Positions 48,730-57,099 of a stretch of DNA of 64,000 nt are shown piece by piece. The stretch is from Lentibacillus saliphilus. GTDB taxonomy: Bacteria > Bacillota > Bacilli > Bacillales > Amphibacillaceae. Position 1 is the stretch's first letter. Each line of letters starts with the position of its first letter. The stretch is from assembly GCF_019093865.1 (NCBI RefSeq), contig NZ_JABJXD010000009.1, positions 39,390-103,389 on the forward strand, given 5' to 3'. The position numbers were made by a program, and so were the translations under genes. The notes beneath the pieces are model-generated. The model was not told where the DNA came from and made no database searches. It saw nothing but the letters and a program-made list of their open reading frames with translations.

Positions 48730-49596
48730 ATGACCATTTTAATGGTAGGTGAAAAGGTTGCAAAGTACAAAATGGATTATCTGATGGATGAAATGACGTA
48801 CATCAGAAAAAAAGGTACGCTTCCTCGAGTCGAGATAATCAGAGTCGGTCAGAAAGAAGACGCTCGTCATTATGAAAATGCAATTAAACGTAAATTTGAT
48901 GTTTTAGGCATTCGCCATCATGAATCGGTCTTTCCAGAGGATGTTAAGCAACATGAAATCATTCATTTTATGAAGAAGACAAATGACGATCCGAACATTC
49001 ATGGCATTATTTTATTACGACCTTTACCTAAGCATCTATCAGAAGAAAAGCTAACAAGTATGATCGCACCAGAAAAAGACATTGAGGGTACCGTACCGTT
49101 TAACATAGGTCGCCTTTTGTATGGGGAAATGGATGGTCTCATTGCATGTACACCGTTAGCAGTGATGGAGTTGTTGTTGTATTACGAAATTATGCTGTTA
49201 GGTGCAAACGTCGTTATTGTCGGACATAGCTCGATCGTCGGGAAGCCTTTGACGATGATGCTCCTTAATGAAGGTGCAACAGTGTCTACCGCTCACATTC
49301 ATACGAAGAACTTAGAAGAGATTACATCTGAAGCTGATATTGTTATATCAGCAACTGGTAAAAGAGGACTCATTACGAAAAAGCATATTAAAAATGGTGC
49401 AGTCGTTGTCGATGTTGGGATTAATGTTGATCAGTACGGCAACGTCCACGGTGATGTGTTATTTGATGAAGTAATTGAAAAAGCAAGTTATATAACACCT
49501 GTTCCTGGCGGTGTTGGTGCCGTGACGACGACAATGCTAGCAAGCCAAGTCGTTAAAGCGACAAAACAGGCATTGGTTAAACATAAGAAATCGTAA
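48730..49596 (+). CDS. folD: FolD-type protein with altered cyclohydrolase residues
   Basis: FolD normally oxidises methylene-THF to methenyl-THF and then hydrolyses that to 10-formyl-THF. ATG 48730 (GAGGTGAG upstream) gives 288 residues with both halves of the fold, and the dehydrogenase-side motifs GHSSIVGKPL (about 172) and ITPVPGGVGA are kept. By alignment in my memory with the E. coli and human enzymes, the three cyclohydrolase residues are changed: the Lys of YxxxK is Ile52, the Gln of the xQLPLP motif is Leu96, and the second Asp of KDVDG is Glu119. PCTP is ACTP. It may be a dehydrogenase-only paralogue. Confidence 0.85.
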   Translation: MTILMVGEKVAKYKMDYLMDEMTYIRKKGTLPRVEIIRVGQKEDARHYENAIKRKFDVLGIRHHESVFPEDVKQHEIIHFMKKTNDDPNIHGIILLRPLPKHLSEEKLTSMIAPEKDIEGTVPFNIGRLLYGEMDGLIACTPLAVMELLLYYEIMLLGANVVIVGHSSIVGKPLTMMLLNEGATVSTAHIHTKNLEEITSEADIVISATGKRGLITKKHIKNGAVVVDVGINVDQYGNVHGDVLFDEVIEKASYITPVPGGVGAVTTTMLASQVVKATKQALVKHKKS

Positions 49597-49654
49597 AACG
49601 ACATATACATGCGTGACATTATGTCATATAATTTTCAGGAAAGAGGGAAGCAAC

Positions 49655-50491
49655 ATGAACTGTTATAGTCCTAATGAGATTGTAGATATTGCGATTAAAA
49701 AAGGGTATGACAAAACAGCGATGCCACTTAACAAAATTAGAATTCTAGCATTTTTAGGTGGTGCTTTTATAGCACTTGGCTATTTAGCTTATGTCAGAGT
49801 GTCTGGTAACATGCCAGTTGAGTGGGGGGGATTACCTCACCTGATTGGTGCGAGTGTATTTCCAATTGGACTTGTATTAATATTATTAGGCGGCGGTGAG
49901 CTTATCACAGGAAATATGATGGCTGTCGGAGCTGCTTGGTGGGCAAAGAAAATCTCGTTTTCCTCAATGGTTAAGAACTGGGGGATTGTTACATTTTACA
50001 ATTTAATAGGTGCTTTATTTGTCGCCTATTTATTCGGCCACGTTTTAGGTTTAACGGAGGGTGTATTTTTAGACAAAACATTGACGACAGCAACAGCGAA
50101 AGTAGATGCATCTTTCATGGAAGCTTTCATTTCAGGAATTGGCTGTAATTGGCTCGTAGGGATTAGTGTATGGCTATGCTTCGGTGCAAAGGACTATGCT
50201 GGGAAAATATTAGCGATTTGGTTCCCAATTATGATTTTTGTTTTGATCGGTTTTCAACACGTTGTCGCAAACTTCTTCATTATCCCAGCAGCCATTTTTG
50301 TTGGAGAACTTACTTGGCTTGATTTCATTGTGAATGTTATCCCAGTATGGCTCGGAAATGCAGTTGGCGGTGCTGTTTTAGTTGGAGGTTTATATGTAAT
50401 TGCTGCTCGTCAAAAGGCAGCTGACAAACAGCCTGCAGAAGAACTTGAAGAAGACATCTTTAATCAACCTGTTAGTAAAGGTGCCCATTAA
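49655..50491 (+). CDS. Formate/nitrite transporter (FNT) family channel
   Basis: A pentameric membrane channel family that moves formate, nitrite, lactate or hydrosulfide. ATG 49655 (AGAGGGAAG upstream) gives 278 residues with six hydrophobic segments; the FNT motif GGGELITGNMM is near 85-95. In a cluster with formate-THF ligase, formate export is the natural role. It could equally work as a nitrite or bisulfide channel, so I give no focA symbol. Confidence 0.88.
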   Translation: MNCYSPNEIVDIAIKKGYDKTAMPLNKIRILAFLGGAFIALGYLAYVRVSGNMPVEWGGLPHLIGASVFPIGLVLILLGGGELITGNMMAVGAAWWAKKISFSSMVKNWGIVTFYNLIGALFVAYLFGHVLGLTEGVFLDKTLTTATAKVDASFMEAFISGIGCNWLVGISVWLCFGAKDYAGKILAIWFPIMIFVLIGFQHVVANFFIIPAAIFVGELTWLDFIVNVIPVWLGNAVGGAVLVGGLYVIAARQKAADKQPAEELEEDIFNQPVSKGAH

Positions 50492-50512
50492 TGATATGAG
50501 AGGATGATAGAC

Positions 50513-51046
50513 GTGAGTGTAGAAAGAGGTTTACAAACGTATAACAAAGTATCAACAAAGCAGTTAACGACAACAGGCGTACTAATTGCCCTTAATCTCG
50601 TTTTAAATCAATTAACAATATCATTTGGAACGATGCTTGAAATCGGCTTAGCGTTCTTACCAATCGCCGTCTTGGCGTATATGTATGGCCCTATGAATGC
50701 GGGTATTGCAGCATCGGTTGCGGATGTATTTGGCTTTATTTTGCGACCTAATGGATTTTTCTTTCCGGGATTTACATTAAACGCATGCATCATGGGGATC
50801 ATCTATGGTATTATATTGCATAAGAAAAAAATTACGTTACTAAGAGTAGCTTTGGCGACATTACTCGTAACAATCATTGTGAATTTAATATTAACGCCTA
50901 TATGGCTTAACATTATGTATGGCAGTGCTTTATTTGCAGTACCAAGAGTGGTAAAAGCAGTGTTGCTATATCCGGTTGAAGTCGGACTGCTTTATACGCT
51001 GTTGGCTAATTTTAAAAAACTAGAATTGAGGAGAAAAAATGGATAA
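50513..51046 (+). CDS. folT: ECF transporter S component, folate (FolT)
   Basis: FolT is the substrate-binding membrane subunit of an energy-coupling-factor folate importer; the shared EcfAA'T module is elsewhere. GTG 50513 is preferred (GAGAGGA eight bases upstream) and gives 177 residues with about five hydrophobic helices. The family signature around FGTMLEIGLAFLPIAVL and the Arg-Pro-Asn-Gly (RPNG) loop is present. It lies directly before folC, which traps imported folate by glutamylation, a strong contextual support. Confidence 0.88.
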   Translation: MSVERGLQTYNKVSTKQLTTTGVLIALNLVLNQLTISFGTMLEIGLAFLPIAVLAYMYGPMNAGIAASVADVFGFILRPNGFFFPGFTLNACIMGIIYGIILHKKKITLLRVALATLLVTIIVNLILTPIWLNIMYGSALFAVPRVVKAVLLYPVEVGLLYTLLANFKKLELRRKNG

Positions 51047-52379
51047 GCATTATGTCGATGCCGTTCAGTGGATTCAAAGTCGGGAACAGTTTGGAAGCCG
51101 ACCAGGTCTACACCGTATTGAATGGTTGCTTCAAGAGCTCGGAAATCCGCATCACGATTTGAACGTCATTCATATTGCTGGCACTAATGGGAAAGGCTCT
51201 ACAGTGAGTTACTTGAAGGAGCTCCTACAAAATAGTGGCTTAAATGTAGGTACATTTATATCACCCTCAATCGAAACATTTAATGATAGAATTTGCATTA
51301 ATGGGTGTCGAATTCCGAATGATGCAATTGCAAGCTTAGTTAACAGACTACGCCCAATCGTAGAACAGATGGACCAGGATGAAACGGTAAGTGGTCTTAC
51401 CGAGTTCGAGCTTGTTACAGCGATGATGTTCGTCTACTTTAAGGAAAGCCCAGTTGATGTAGCTGTCATAGAAGTTGGACTTGGCGGATTACTAGATTCA
51501 ACCAATGTCGTGCAACCACAGATTTGTGGCATTACAACAATTGGTTTAGATCACATTCAAGTATTGGGCGATTCAATTGAAGCAATCGCAGAGCAAAAAG
51601 CAGGTATTATTAAACCACAAAGTACGGTTGTAACAGGTCATATTACAGCTCCAGCTCTCAAGGTGATAGAAGATCAAGCAGCGCGTGTTGGTGCTCAGCT
51701 TTATCAATACAATCAAGACTATAAAGTTGAACATATCATCTCAGAATTGTTCAAGGAGTACTTTTCCTTTAGCAATGAACATTGGCGCTTTCCAATTTTG
51801 AACACATCGATGCTTGGTAAACATCAAGTGGAAAATGCAGGGCTTGCCTTACAAATATGGTTATTGTATATGGAAATACATCAGCAGCCAGTTGATAAAG
51901 ACATCGTTAGAACAAGCTTGAATGACGCTTTCATGCCTGGTCGAATGGAAGTATTAGCAGAGCGCCCTCTCGTCCTCGTTGACGGGGCGCATAATGTACC
52001 TGCTATGGAACGTTTGGCGAACAATGTTCAGGACATGTATACTAATGAGGATGATCGGACACTATTCATTCTATTCTCAGCCATTGAAACAAAAGATGTG
52101 TCAGGAATGATCGATCTTTTAGATCACCTTCCTAATACAGAGCTTGTTTTGACATCTTTTGAAGACCCACGGGCGATCGCAACTCAAGATTTTATCGCTA
52201 GCTGTCCAGATTCTATTCATGTAGAACAGAGCTGGGAAGCTGCAATCAAGTTGCTACTAAATAAAATGCATGATGATGATGTGTTACTCATTACCGGATC
52301 TCTATATTTTATAGCAGAGGTGCGCTTAACGATCAAAAATCTATTAGAGTGCCATAAAGATAAAATAAGAGTTGTGTGA
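51039..52379 (+). CDS. folC: Folylpolyglutamate/dihydrofolate synthase
   Basis: FolC adds glutamate residues to folates, keeping them inside the cell and improving their use by folate enzymes. The 446-residue Mur-ligase-fold protein has the P-loop GTNGKGST at 48-55, FISPSIETFNDRI near 73-85, the GLGGLLDSTN segment near 148-157 and the DGAHN motif near 311. It overlaps folT by eight bases. Next to folT and Fhs it probably serves the one-carbon module; a housekeeping folC may exist elsewhere. Confidence 0.93.
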   Translation: MDKHYVDAVQWIQSREQFGSRPGLHRIEWLLQELGNPHHDLNVIHIAGTNGKGSTVSYLKELLQNSGLNVGTFISPSIETFNDRICINGCRIPNDAIASLVNRLRPIVEQMDQDETVSGLTEFELVTAMMFVYFKESPVDVAVIEVGLGGLLDSTNVVQPQICGITTIGLDHIQVLGDSIEAIAEQKAGIIKPQSTVVTGHITAPALKVIEDQAARVGAQLYQYNQDYKVEHIISELFKEYFSFSNEHWRFPILNTSMLGKHQVENAGLALQIWLLYMEIHQQPVDKDIVRTSLNDAFMPGRMEVLAERPLVLVDGAHNVPAMERLANNVQDMYTNEDDRTLFILFSAIETKDVSGMIDLLDHLPNTELVLTSFEDPRAIATQDFIASCPDSIHVEQSWEAAIKLLLNKMHDDDVLLITGSLYFIAEVRLTIKNLLECHKDKIRVV

Positions 52380-52412
52380 AAAGGGCTGACAGCTATGTCA
52401 GTTCTTTTTTTT
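52380..52412 (+). terminator. Terminator after folC
   Basis: CTGACA pairs with TGTCAG across GCTA, and eight T follow. Confidence 0.85.
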
Positions 52413-52527
52413 GCTGTTCAGAATCAGGTGCGTCAATGAGATTCTGTATGGTAACTAAAAGCGTCAAAAGCAGCCCGAAAAACATCAAAAATAATAAAGA
52501 TTTATTTTCCACCATAGACGTTCTGTA

Positions 52528-52541
52528 GACGCTTCCAATGT
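52528..52541 (+). promoter_or_regulatory. Candidate shared motif, second copy
   Basis: GACGCTTCCAATGT matches the motif upstream of the BTAD regulator gene at 12 of 14 positions. TAGACG also occurs twice just before it (52515 and 52526). It lies about 55 bases from the formiminotransferase start. Confidence 0.35.
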
Positions 52542-52586
52542 AAACTCAAAGTGTAATCAAAAACAAACTCAAGGAGGAACACCATT

Positions 52587-53564
52587 ATGAGTCAAAAACA
52601 ACATATTTTAGCTGTCCCGAACTTTAGTGAAGGAAGAGATCTTGATATTGTTAACGCCGTTGTAGATGCGGTTAAAGCAGTTGAATCTGTAAGGATTGTA
52701 GCTGTTGAGCCAGAGTATAACTTTAATAGAACTGTTTTGACATTCATCTGTGAACCACAGCATTGCGAAGAAGCCATGTTAAAAATGGCAGGTATTCTTT
52801 ATGAGCGTGTCAATATGGAAGTGCAAAAAGGCGATCACCCACGTATCGGTTCACTTGATACAATGCCAGTGTATCCATTAGAAAACATTACAATAGAAGA
52901 AGCACAAGATTTAGCAGAAAAACTTGGACAGTCCTTATTTGATCATTATAAAGTTCCTGTATACTTCTCAGCACTTAATGCACGTACAGAATACAAAAAA
53001 TCTAATACAAACATTCGTCGTGGACAATACGAAGGTTTAAAAGAACTTCTAGAAGATTCTAACCATCCAGATTATGAAATGAGAAAGCCAGATCTATCTG
53101 TAGACGGTAAATTAGACGCTAAAAAAGGTGCATGTACAGTTAGTGCCGATTGGGAAGGCTTAGTTGCTTACAACGTATTCGTAGAATCTGAAGATGTCAG
53201 CATTGCAAAAGAAATTGCTAAGCTCGTTAAAAGCGAAGAGCACGGCTGGTTATCTATTAAGAGTGTTGGATTTAAAGACGAAGGCAAACCAGGTACTGCT
53301 GTATCAATGAACGTCTTTAACGCAACAGAAACACCACTTCACGTCTTACGTGACTATGTAGAAGCAGCAGCACAAAAGCGCGGTACAAAAGTGATTGCTA
53401 CTGAGCTTGTTGGACCATTGAAATTGAAATATGTTGTTGAACCAGCAAAACATTTCGGCTATGAGTTTGACGGTAAAGACTTCGATAAATTAGTTAAAGT
53501 TCTTGAAGATGATATGCAGCTCATTGACTTTGAAAAAGAACAAATTATCGAATACCACCTATAA
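52587..53564 (+). CDS. ftcD: Glutamate (or glycine) formimidoyltransferase
   Basis: This enzyme transfers a formimino group from formiminoglutamate (or, in purine fermenters, formiminoglycine) to THF. The 325-residue protein equals the formiminotransferase half of FtcD; residues 1-180 form the N-domain with GDHPRIGSLD near 90-99 holding the catalytic His, and the C-domain follows. The cyclodeaminase half is a separate gene two genes on. AAGGAGG precedes the ATG. No hut or purine genes are in the window, so the donor is open. Confidence 0.9.
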   Translation: MSQKQHILAVPNFSEGRDLDIVNAVVDAVKAVESVRIVAVEPEYNFNRTVLTFICEPQHCEEAMLKMAGILYERVNMEVQKGDHPRIGSLDTMPVYPLENITIEEAQDLAEKLGQSLFDHYKVPVYFSALNARTEYKKSNTNIRRGQYEGLKELLEDSNHPDYEMRKPDLSVDGKLDAKKGACTVSADWEGLVAYNVFVESEDVSIAKEIAKLVKSEEHGWLSIKSVGFKDEGKPGTAVSMNVFNATETPLHVLRDYVEAAAQKRGTKVIATELVGPLKLKYVVEPAKHFGYEFDGKDFDKLVKVLEDDMQLIDFEKEQIIEYHL

Positions 53565-53604
53565 TTGGTATAGCTATTAACGATTGTTAAGAAGCTCTGA
53601 TAGC

Positions 53605-53644
53605 ATGGGGCGTTCAACACATCAGATGCGATTGAATGCCCCAT
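53605..53644 (+). other. Hairpin between ftcD and TSUP gene
   Basis: ATGGGGCGTTCAA pairs with TTGAATGCCCCAT (one G-T) around a 14-base loop. No T tract follows, so it may set relative mRNA stability rather than terminate. Confidence 0.6.
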
Positions 53645-53672
53645 CTAAATAAACAGCGAAGGAGCAACGTAT

Positions 53673-54611
53673 ATGTTTATAAAAGTATTGCTGGTTGTCT
53701 TGTTTCTATTATTCTTAAATTATGCGGTTATTTTCCTTAAGGACTATTTCAAAGCTAAAAAGGAAAACAAGCTAGAAGACATTTCAAAACCGAAATTCTT
53801 TGCTTTTGGGATCATGGGTACGGTTTTTAACTTTTTCGATACATTAGGTATTGGTAGCTTTGCTTTATCCACGTCAGCCTTTAAAATCGGGAAGATGATG
53901 CCTGACAAAAAAATACCAGCAACACTTAATGTTGGTACAACAGCATCCGTTTTCTTTGAAGCACTCATTTTCATCAGTATTGTTCAAGTAGATATTTTGA
54001 CTCTCGTCGTCTTAATTGGTGCAACGATGCTCGGTGCTTATTTTGGAGCGGCCATTGTATCCAGAATGTCAGAAGTCAAAATTCAATGGGGCATGGGTAT
54101 CGCATTATTTATCGTCGCATTCCTGATGTTTGCCGGATTCATTAACTTGTTTACGATGGACGGCTTAGATATTGGATTACGCGGCGTTAAACTTGGTATT
54201 GGTTTTGTCTGGTGCTTCGTTGTTGGTGTAGCCGCTTGTCTTGGAATTGGTCAATACGCACCAATCATGGCTATGTCCTTCGTATTAGGCTTGTCACCAC
54301 TTACTGCATATCCATTGATGACAGGTGCAACAGCCTTTATGCAAACAATTTCTGGTTCCAAATATGTAAAAGAAGAACAACATCACAGAAAAGCATCGAT
54401 GGCATACTTCATTTTTGGACCACTTGGGGTATTAGTCGCAGCCTTTATCGTCAAGAATATGCCTCTTGATCTATTGCAAAAAGTGATCTTCCTAGTCGTT
54501 ATTTATACGGCCATTAGAATGCTTCAATCTGGGTGGAAGTCACGAAAAGAAGCTGCTGCAGCTGCAAATGCACAAACTGATGATCATGATGAAATTGTAG
54601 AACCAAATTAA
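53673..54611 (+). CDS. TSUP (TauE/SafE) family permease
   Basis: A 312-residue membrane protein with about eight helices in two similar halves, member of the TauE/SafE family that exports sulfite, sulfoacetate or other small organic anions. GAAGGAGC precedes the ATG. The cytoplasmic loop carries the KYVKEEQHHRKA segment near 230. Its place between the formiminotransferase and FchA genes suggests it carries the substrate, product or an accompanying anion of the pathway; unproven. Confidence 0.82.
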   Translation: MFIKVLLVVLFLLFLNYAVIFLKDYFKAKKENKLEDISKPKFFAFGIMGTVFNFFDTLGIGSFALSTSAFKIGKMMPDKKIPATLNVGTTASVFFEALIFISIVQVDILTLVVLIGATMLGAYFGAAIVSRMSEVKIQWGMGIALFIVAFLMFAGFINLFTMDGLDIGLRGVKLGIGFVWCFVVGVAACLGIGQYAPIMAMSFVLGLSPLTAYPLMTGATAFMQTISGSKYVKEEQHHRKASMAYFIFGPLGVLVAAFIVKNMPLDLLQKVIFLVVIYTAIRMLQSGWKSRKEAAAAANAQTDDHDEIVEPN

Positions 54612-54639
54612 GATTACTTTAAGATGAGGAGAATGAAAC

Positions 54640-55269
54640 ATGACAAAATTAGTTGATTTATCCATTACAGATTTTACTGCTAAGCTTGGTTCAGATGAGC
54701 CTGCACCAGGTGGTGGCTCTGCCTCAGCTTTAGTTGCAGGTGTTGGTGCTGCACTTACAAGAATGGTTGCAGAATTAACAGTAGGAAAAGAAAAATATGC
54801 AGAATACAACGATGAAATGGAAAGCTTACTAAAAGAAATGACATCCTTGAATGACAAGCTCCTTGTTGCCATTGATGCCGATACAGAAGCTTTCAACAAA
54901 GTATCTGCTGTCTTCACAATGCCTAAGGAAACAGACGAAGACAAGGCAAAAAGAAAAGAAGCGATGCAAGAAGCACTTAAATATGCAACAAAAGTACCTT
55001 TTGAAACAATGGAATTGATTGCAGATGCAATTCGTTTAACTGCAACAGCGATTGGTAAGTCCAATACAAACGCCGCTAGTGACCTCGGTGTTGCTGCACT
55101 CACTATGAAGGCTGGTCTTTATGGTAGCTGGCTCAACGTTCTCATTAACATTGGTGGTGTAAAGGACGAAGACTTCAGAAACGAATATGCTAAAAAAGGT
55201 CAAGCTATATTAAAAGAAAGCTCTGAAGTAGCCGATCATATTTATAAAGAAATAGAAAAATCATTGTAG
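54640..55269 (+). CDS. fchA: Formimino-THF cyclodeaminase / methenyl-THF cyclohydrolase (FchA)
   Basis: FchA turns formimino-THF into methenyl-THF with release of ammonia; in acetogens and methylotrophs the same family acts as methenyl-THF cyclohydrolase. The 209-residue all-helical protein has the hallmark EPAPGGGSASALVAGVGAAL at about 21-40. AGGAG precedes the ATG. With FolD apparently lacking its cyclohydrolase site, FchA is a natural candidate for both reactions here. Confidence 0.9.
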   Translation: MTKLVDLSITDFTAKLGSDEPAPGGGSASALVAGVGAALTRMVAELTVGKEKYAEYNDEMESLLKEMTSLNDKLLVAIDADTEAFNKVSAVFTMPKETDEDKAKRKEAMQEALKYATKVPFETMELIADAIRLTATAIGKSNTNAASDLGVAALTMKAGLYGSWLNVLINIGGVKDEDFRNEYAKKGQAILKESSEVADHIYKEIEKSL

Positions 55270-55303
55270 ACCTGACTTAATAATGACGTAAAGGAGAATG
55301 AAC

Positions 55304-56974
55304 ATGGCTAGTGATATTGAAATTGCAAAACAGAATAAAATGGTACCCATCACAGATATCGCTGAAAAAATAGGATTAGATCAAGATTCAATCGATTTAT
55401 ACGGATCCTATAAAGCTAAACTTGACATCCATGAATTAGATCGTTTAAAGGATAAGCCGGACGGAAAGTTAATTTTAGTCACAGCGATTACACCAACAGC
55501 TGCTGGTGAAGGTAAAACGACGACATCTGTCGGTTTAGCAGACGCGCTACATGCTCAAAATGAAAATGTCGTAGTTGCTTTAAGAGAGCCTTCATTAGGA
55601 CCAGTATTCGGTGTTAAAGGTGGAGCCGCTGGCGGTGGTCATTCACAGGTCGTCCCTATGGAAGATATTAACCTTCACTTTACAGGAGACTTCCACGCCA
55701 TCGGTGCAGCGAACAACCTTTTAGCTGCAATGATCGATAACCATATCCATCATGGTAATGTATTGGATATTGATAATCGTCGCATTACTTGGAAACGTGT
55801 TGTCGATATGAACGATCGTCAGCTCAGATATATTGTAAACGGCTTGAATGGTAAGACGAATGGTGTACCTAGAGAAGATGGCTACGATATTACGGTAGCA
55901 TCTGAGATTATGGCTATTCTATGCTTATCTAATGGCTTAGATGATTTAAAAGAACGCATTAAGCGTATCGTAATTGGCTATTCAAGAGCTGGCGAACCAA
56001 TTACTGCTGGTGACTTGAAAGCAGAAGGTGCGATGACAGCTTTATTGAAAGATGCGATTCGTCCAAACCTTGTGCAAACATTGGCGAAGACACCTGCCAT
56101 TATTCACGGTGGTCCATTTGCTAATATTGCGCACGGCTGTAACAGTGTTATTGCAACGAAACTGGCTTTGAAATATGCCGATTATGTTGTTACAGAAGCT
56201 GGCTTTGGTGCCGACTTAGGGGCAGAGAAATTTATTGATATCAAATGCCGTAACGCTGGTATCCAGCCTGATGCTGTTGTGCTAGTCGCAACAATCCGCG
56301 CATTGAAGCTACACGGCGGCGTTGATAAAGATGCGTTGGGCTCTGAAAATGTAGCAGCTGTTAAAAAAGGTATGCCGAACTTGATGAAGCATATTGAAAA
56401 CGTAAGAGACAATTACGGTCTGCCATTAGTTGTTGCGATTAACAAATTCCCAACAGATAGCGAAGAAGAAATCGAAGCTGTTAAACAGGCTTGCGCTGAG
56501 GTTGGTGTTGATGCTGTACTTGCTGATGTTTGGGCAAAAGGCGGCCAAGGTGGATTAGAACTTGCAACAAAAGTAAAAGAGAACGTTGAAAAAGACAATA
56601 ACTTCCACTATGTATATGAAGACGAAGATTCAATTGAAGAGAAAATCAATAAAATAGCAACAAAGATTTATGGTGCAGACGGTGTAGACTTCAGTGACGA
56701 AGCCCAAAAAGAACTTAAAACGTTATCAGATATGGGCTTTAACAATCTACCAATCTGTGTTGCTAAAACACAGTATTCATTCTCAGACAATAAAGAGTTG
56801 CTCTGTAGACCAGAAGGCTTCCGTATTACAATTCGGAACTTAAAAGTATCCGCTGGTGCAGGCTTTATCGTCGCATTGACGGGTGCAATCATGACAATGC
56901 CTGGTTTACCAAAAGCACCTGCAGCTGAAAGAATCGATATTGACAGTGAAGGTGAAATCACAGGCTTGTTCTAA
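55304..56974 (+). CDS. fhs: Formate--tetrahydrofolate ligase
   Basis: Fhs joins formate, ATP and THF to 10-formyl-THF, or runs backwards to make ATP from 10-formyl-THF. ATG 55304 (AAAGGAG seven bases upstream) gives 556 residues, the family length. The P-loop TAAGEGKTT is near 65-75, followed by [20 protein letters not shown] near 95-115. As the last gene of the cluster, its likely duty is energy-yielding release of formate, but biosynthetic use is equally possible. Confidence 0.95.
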   Translation: MASDIEIAKQNKMVPITDIAEKIGLDQDSIDLYGSYKAKLDIHELDRLKDKPDGKLILVTAITPTAAGEGKTTTSVGLADALHAQNENVVVALREPSLGPVFGVKGGAAGGGHSQVVPMEDINLHFTGDFHAIGAANNLLAAMIDNHIHHGNVLDIDNRRITWKRVVDMNDRQLRYIVNGLNGKTNGVPREDGYDITVASEIMAILCLSNGLDDLKERIKRIVIGYSRAGEPITAGDLKAEGAMTALLKDAIRPNLVQTLAKTPAIIHGGPFANIAHGCNSVIATKLALKYADYVVTEAGFGADLGAEKFIDIKCRNAGIQPDAVVLVATIRALKLHGGVDKDALGSENVAAVKKGMPNLMKHIENVRDNYGLPLVVAINKFPTDSEEEIEAVKQACAEVGVDAVLADVWAKGGQGGLELATKVKENVEKDNNFHYVYEDEDSIEEKINKIATKIYGADGVDFSDEAQKELKTLSDMGFNNLPICVAKTQYSFSDNKELLCRPEGFRITIRNLKVSAGAGFIVALTGAIMTMPGLPKAPAAERIDIDSEGEITGLF

Positions 56975-57042
56975 AAAAACTGTAACAAAGTGAACGAATC
57001 AATCTCCCATTAGCCATAATTTGGCTACTCCTCTTGATTATA

Positions 57043-57080
57043 AAAACACCTCCGCAATCCCAGGCGGAGGTGTTACGTTT
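57043..57080. terminator. Bidirectional terminator between fhs and ptsI
   Basis: AACACCTCCGC pairs with GCGGAGGTGTT; A-rich and T-rich flanks allow it to serve both converging transcripts. Confidence 0.85.
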
Positions 57081-57099
57081 ATTTCTCTGTTTTTTTAGT

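Noticed and set aside
52587..55269. Histidine utilisation operon
   Set aside because: Only the formimino-handling genes are present; no hutH, hutU or hutI is in the window.
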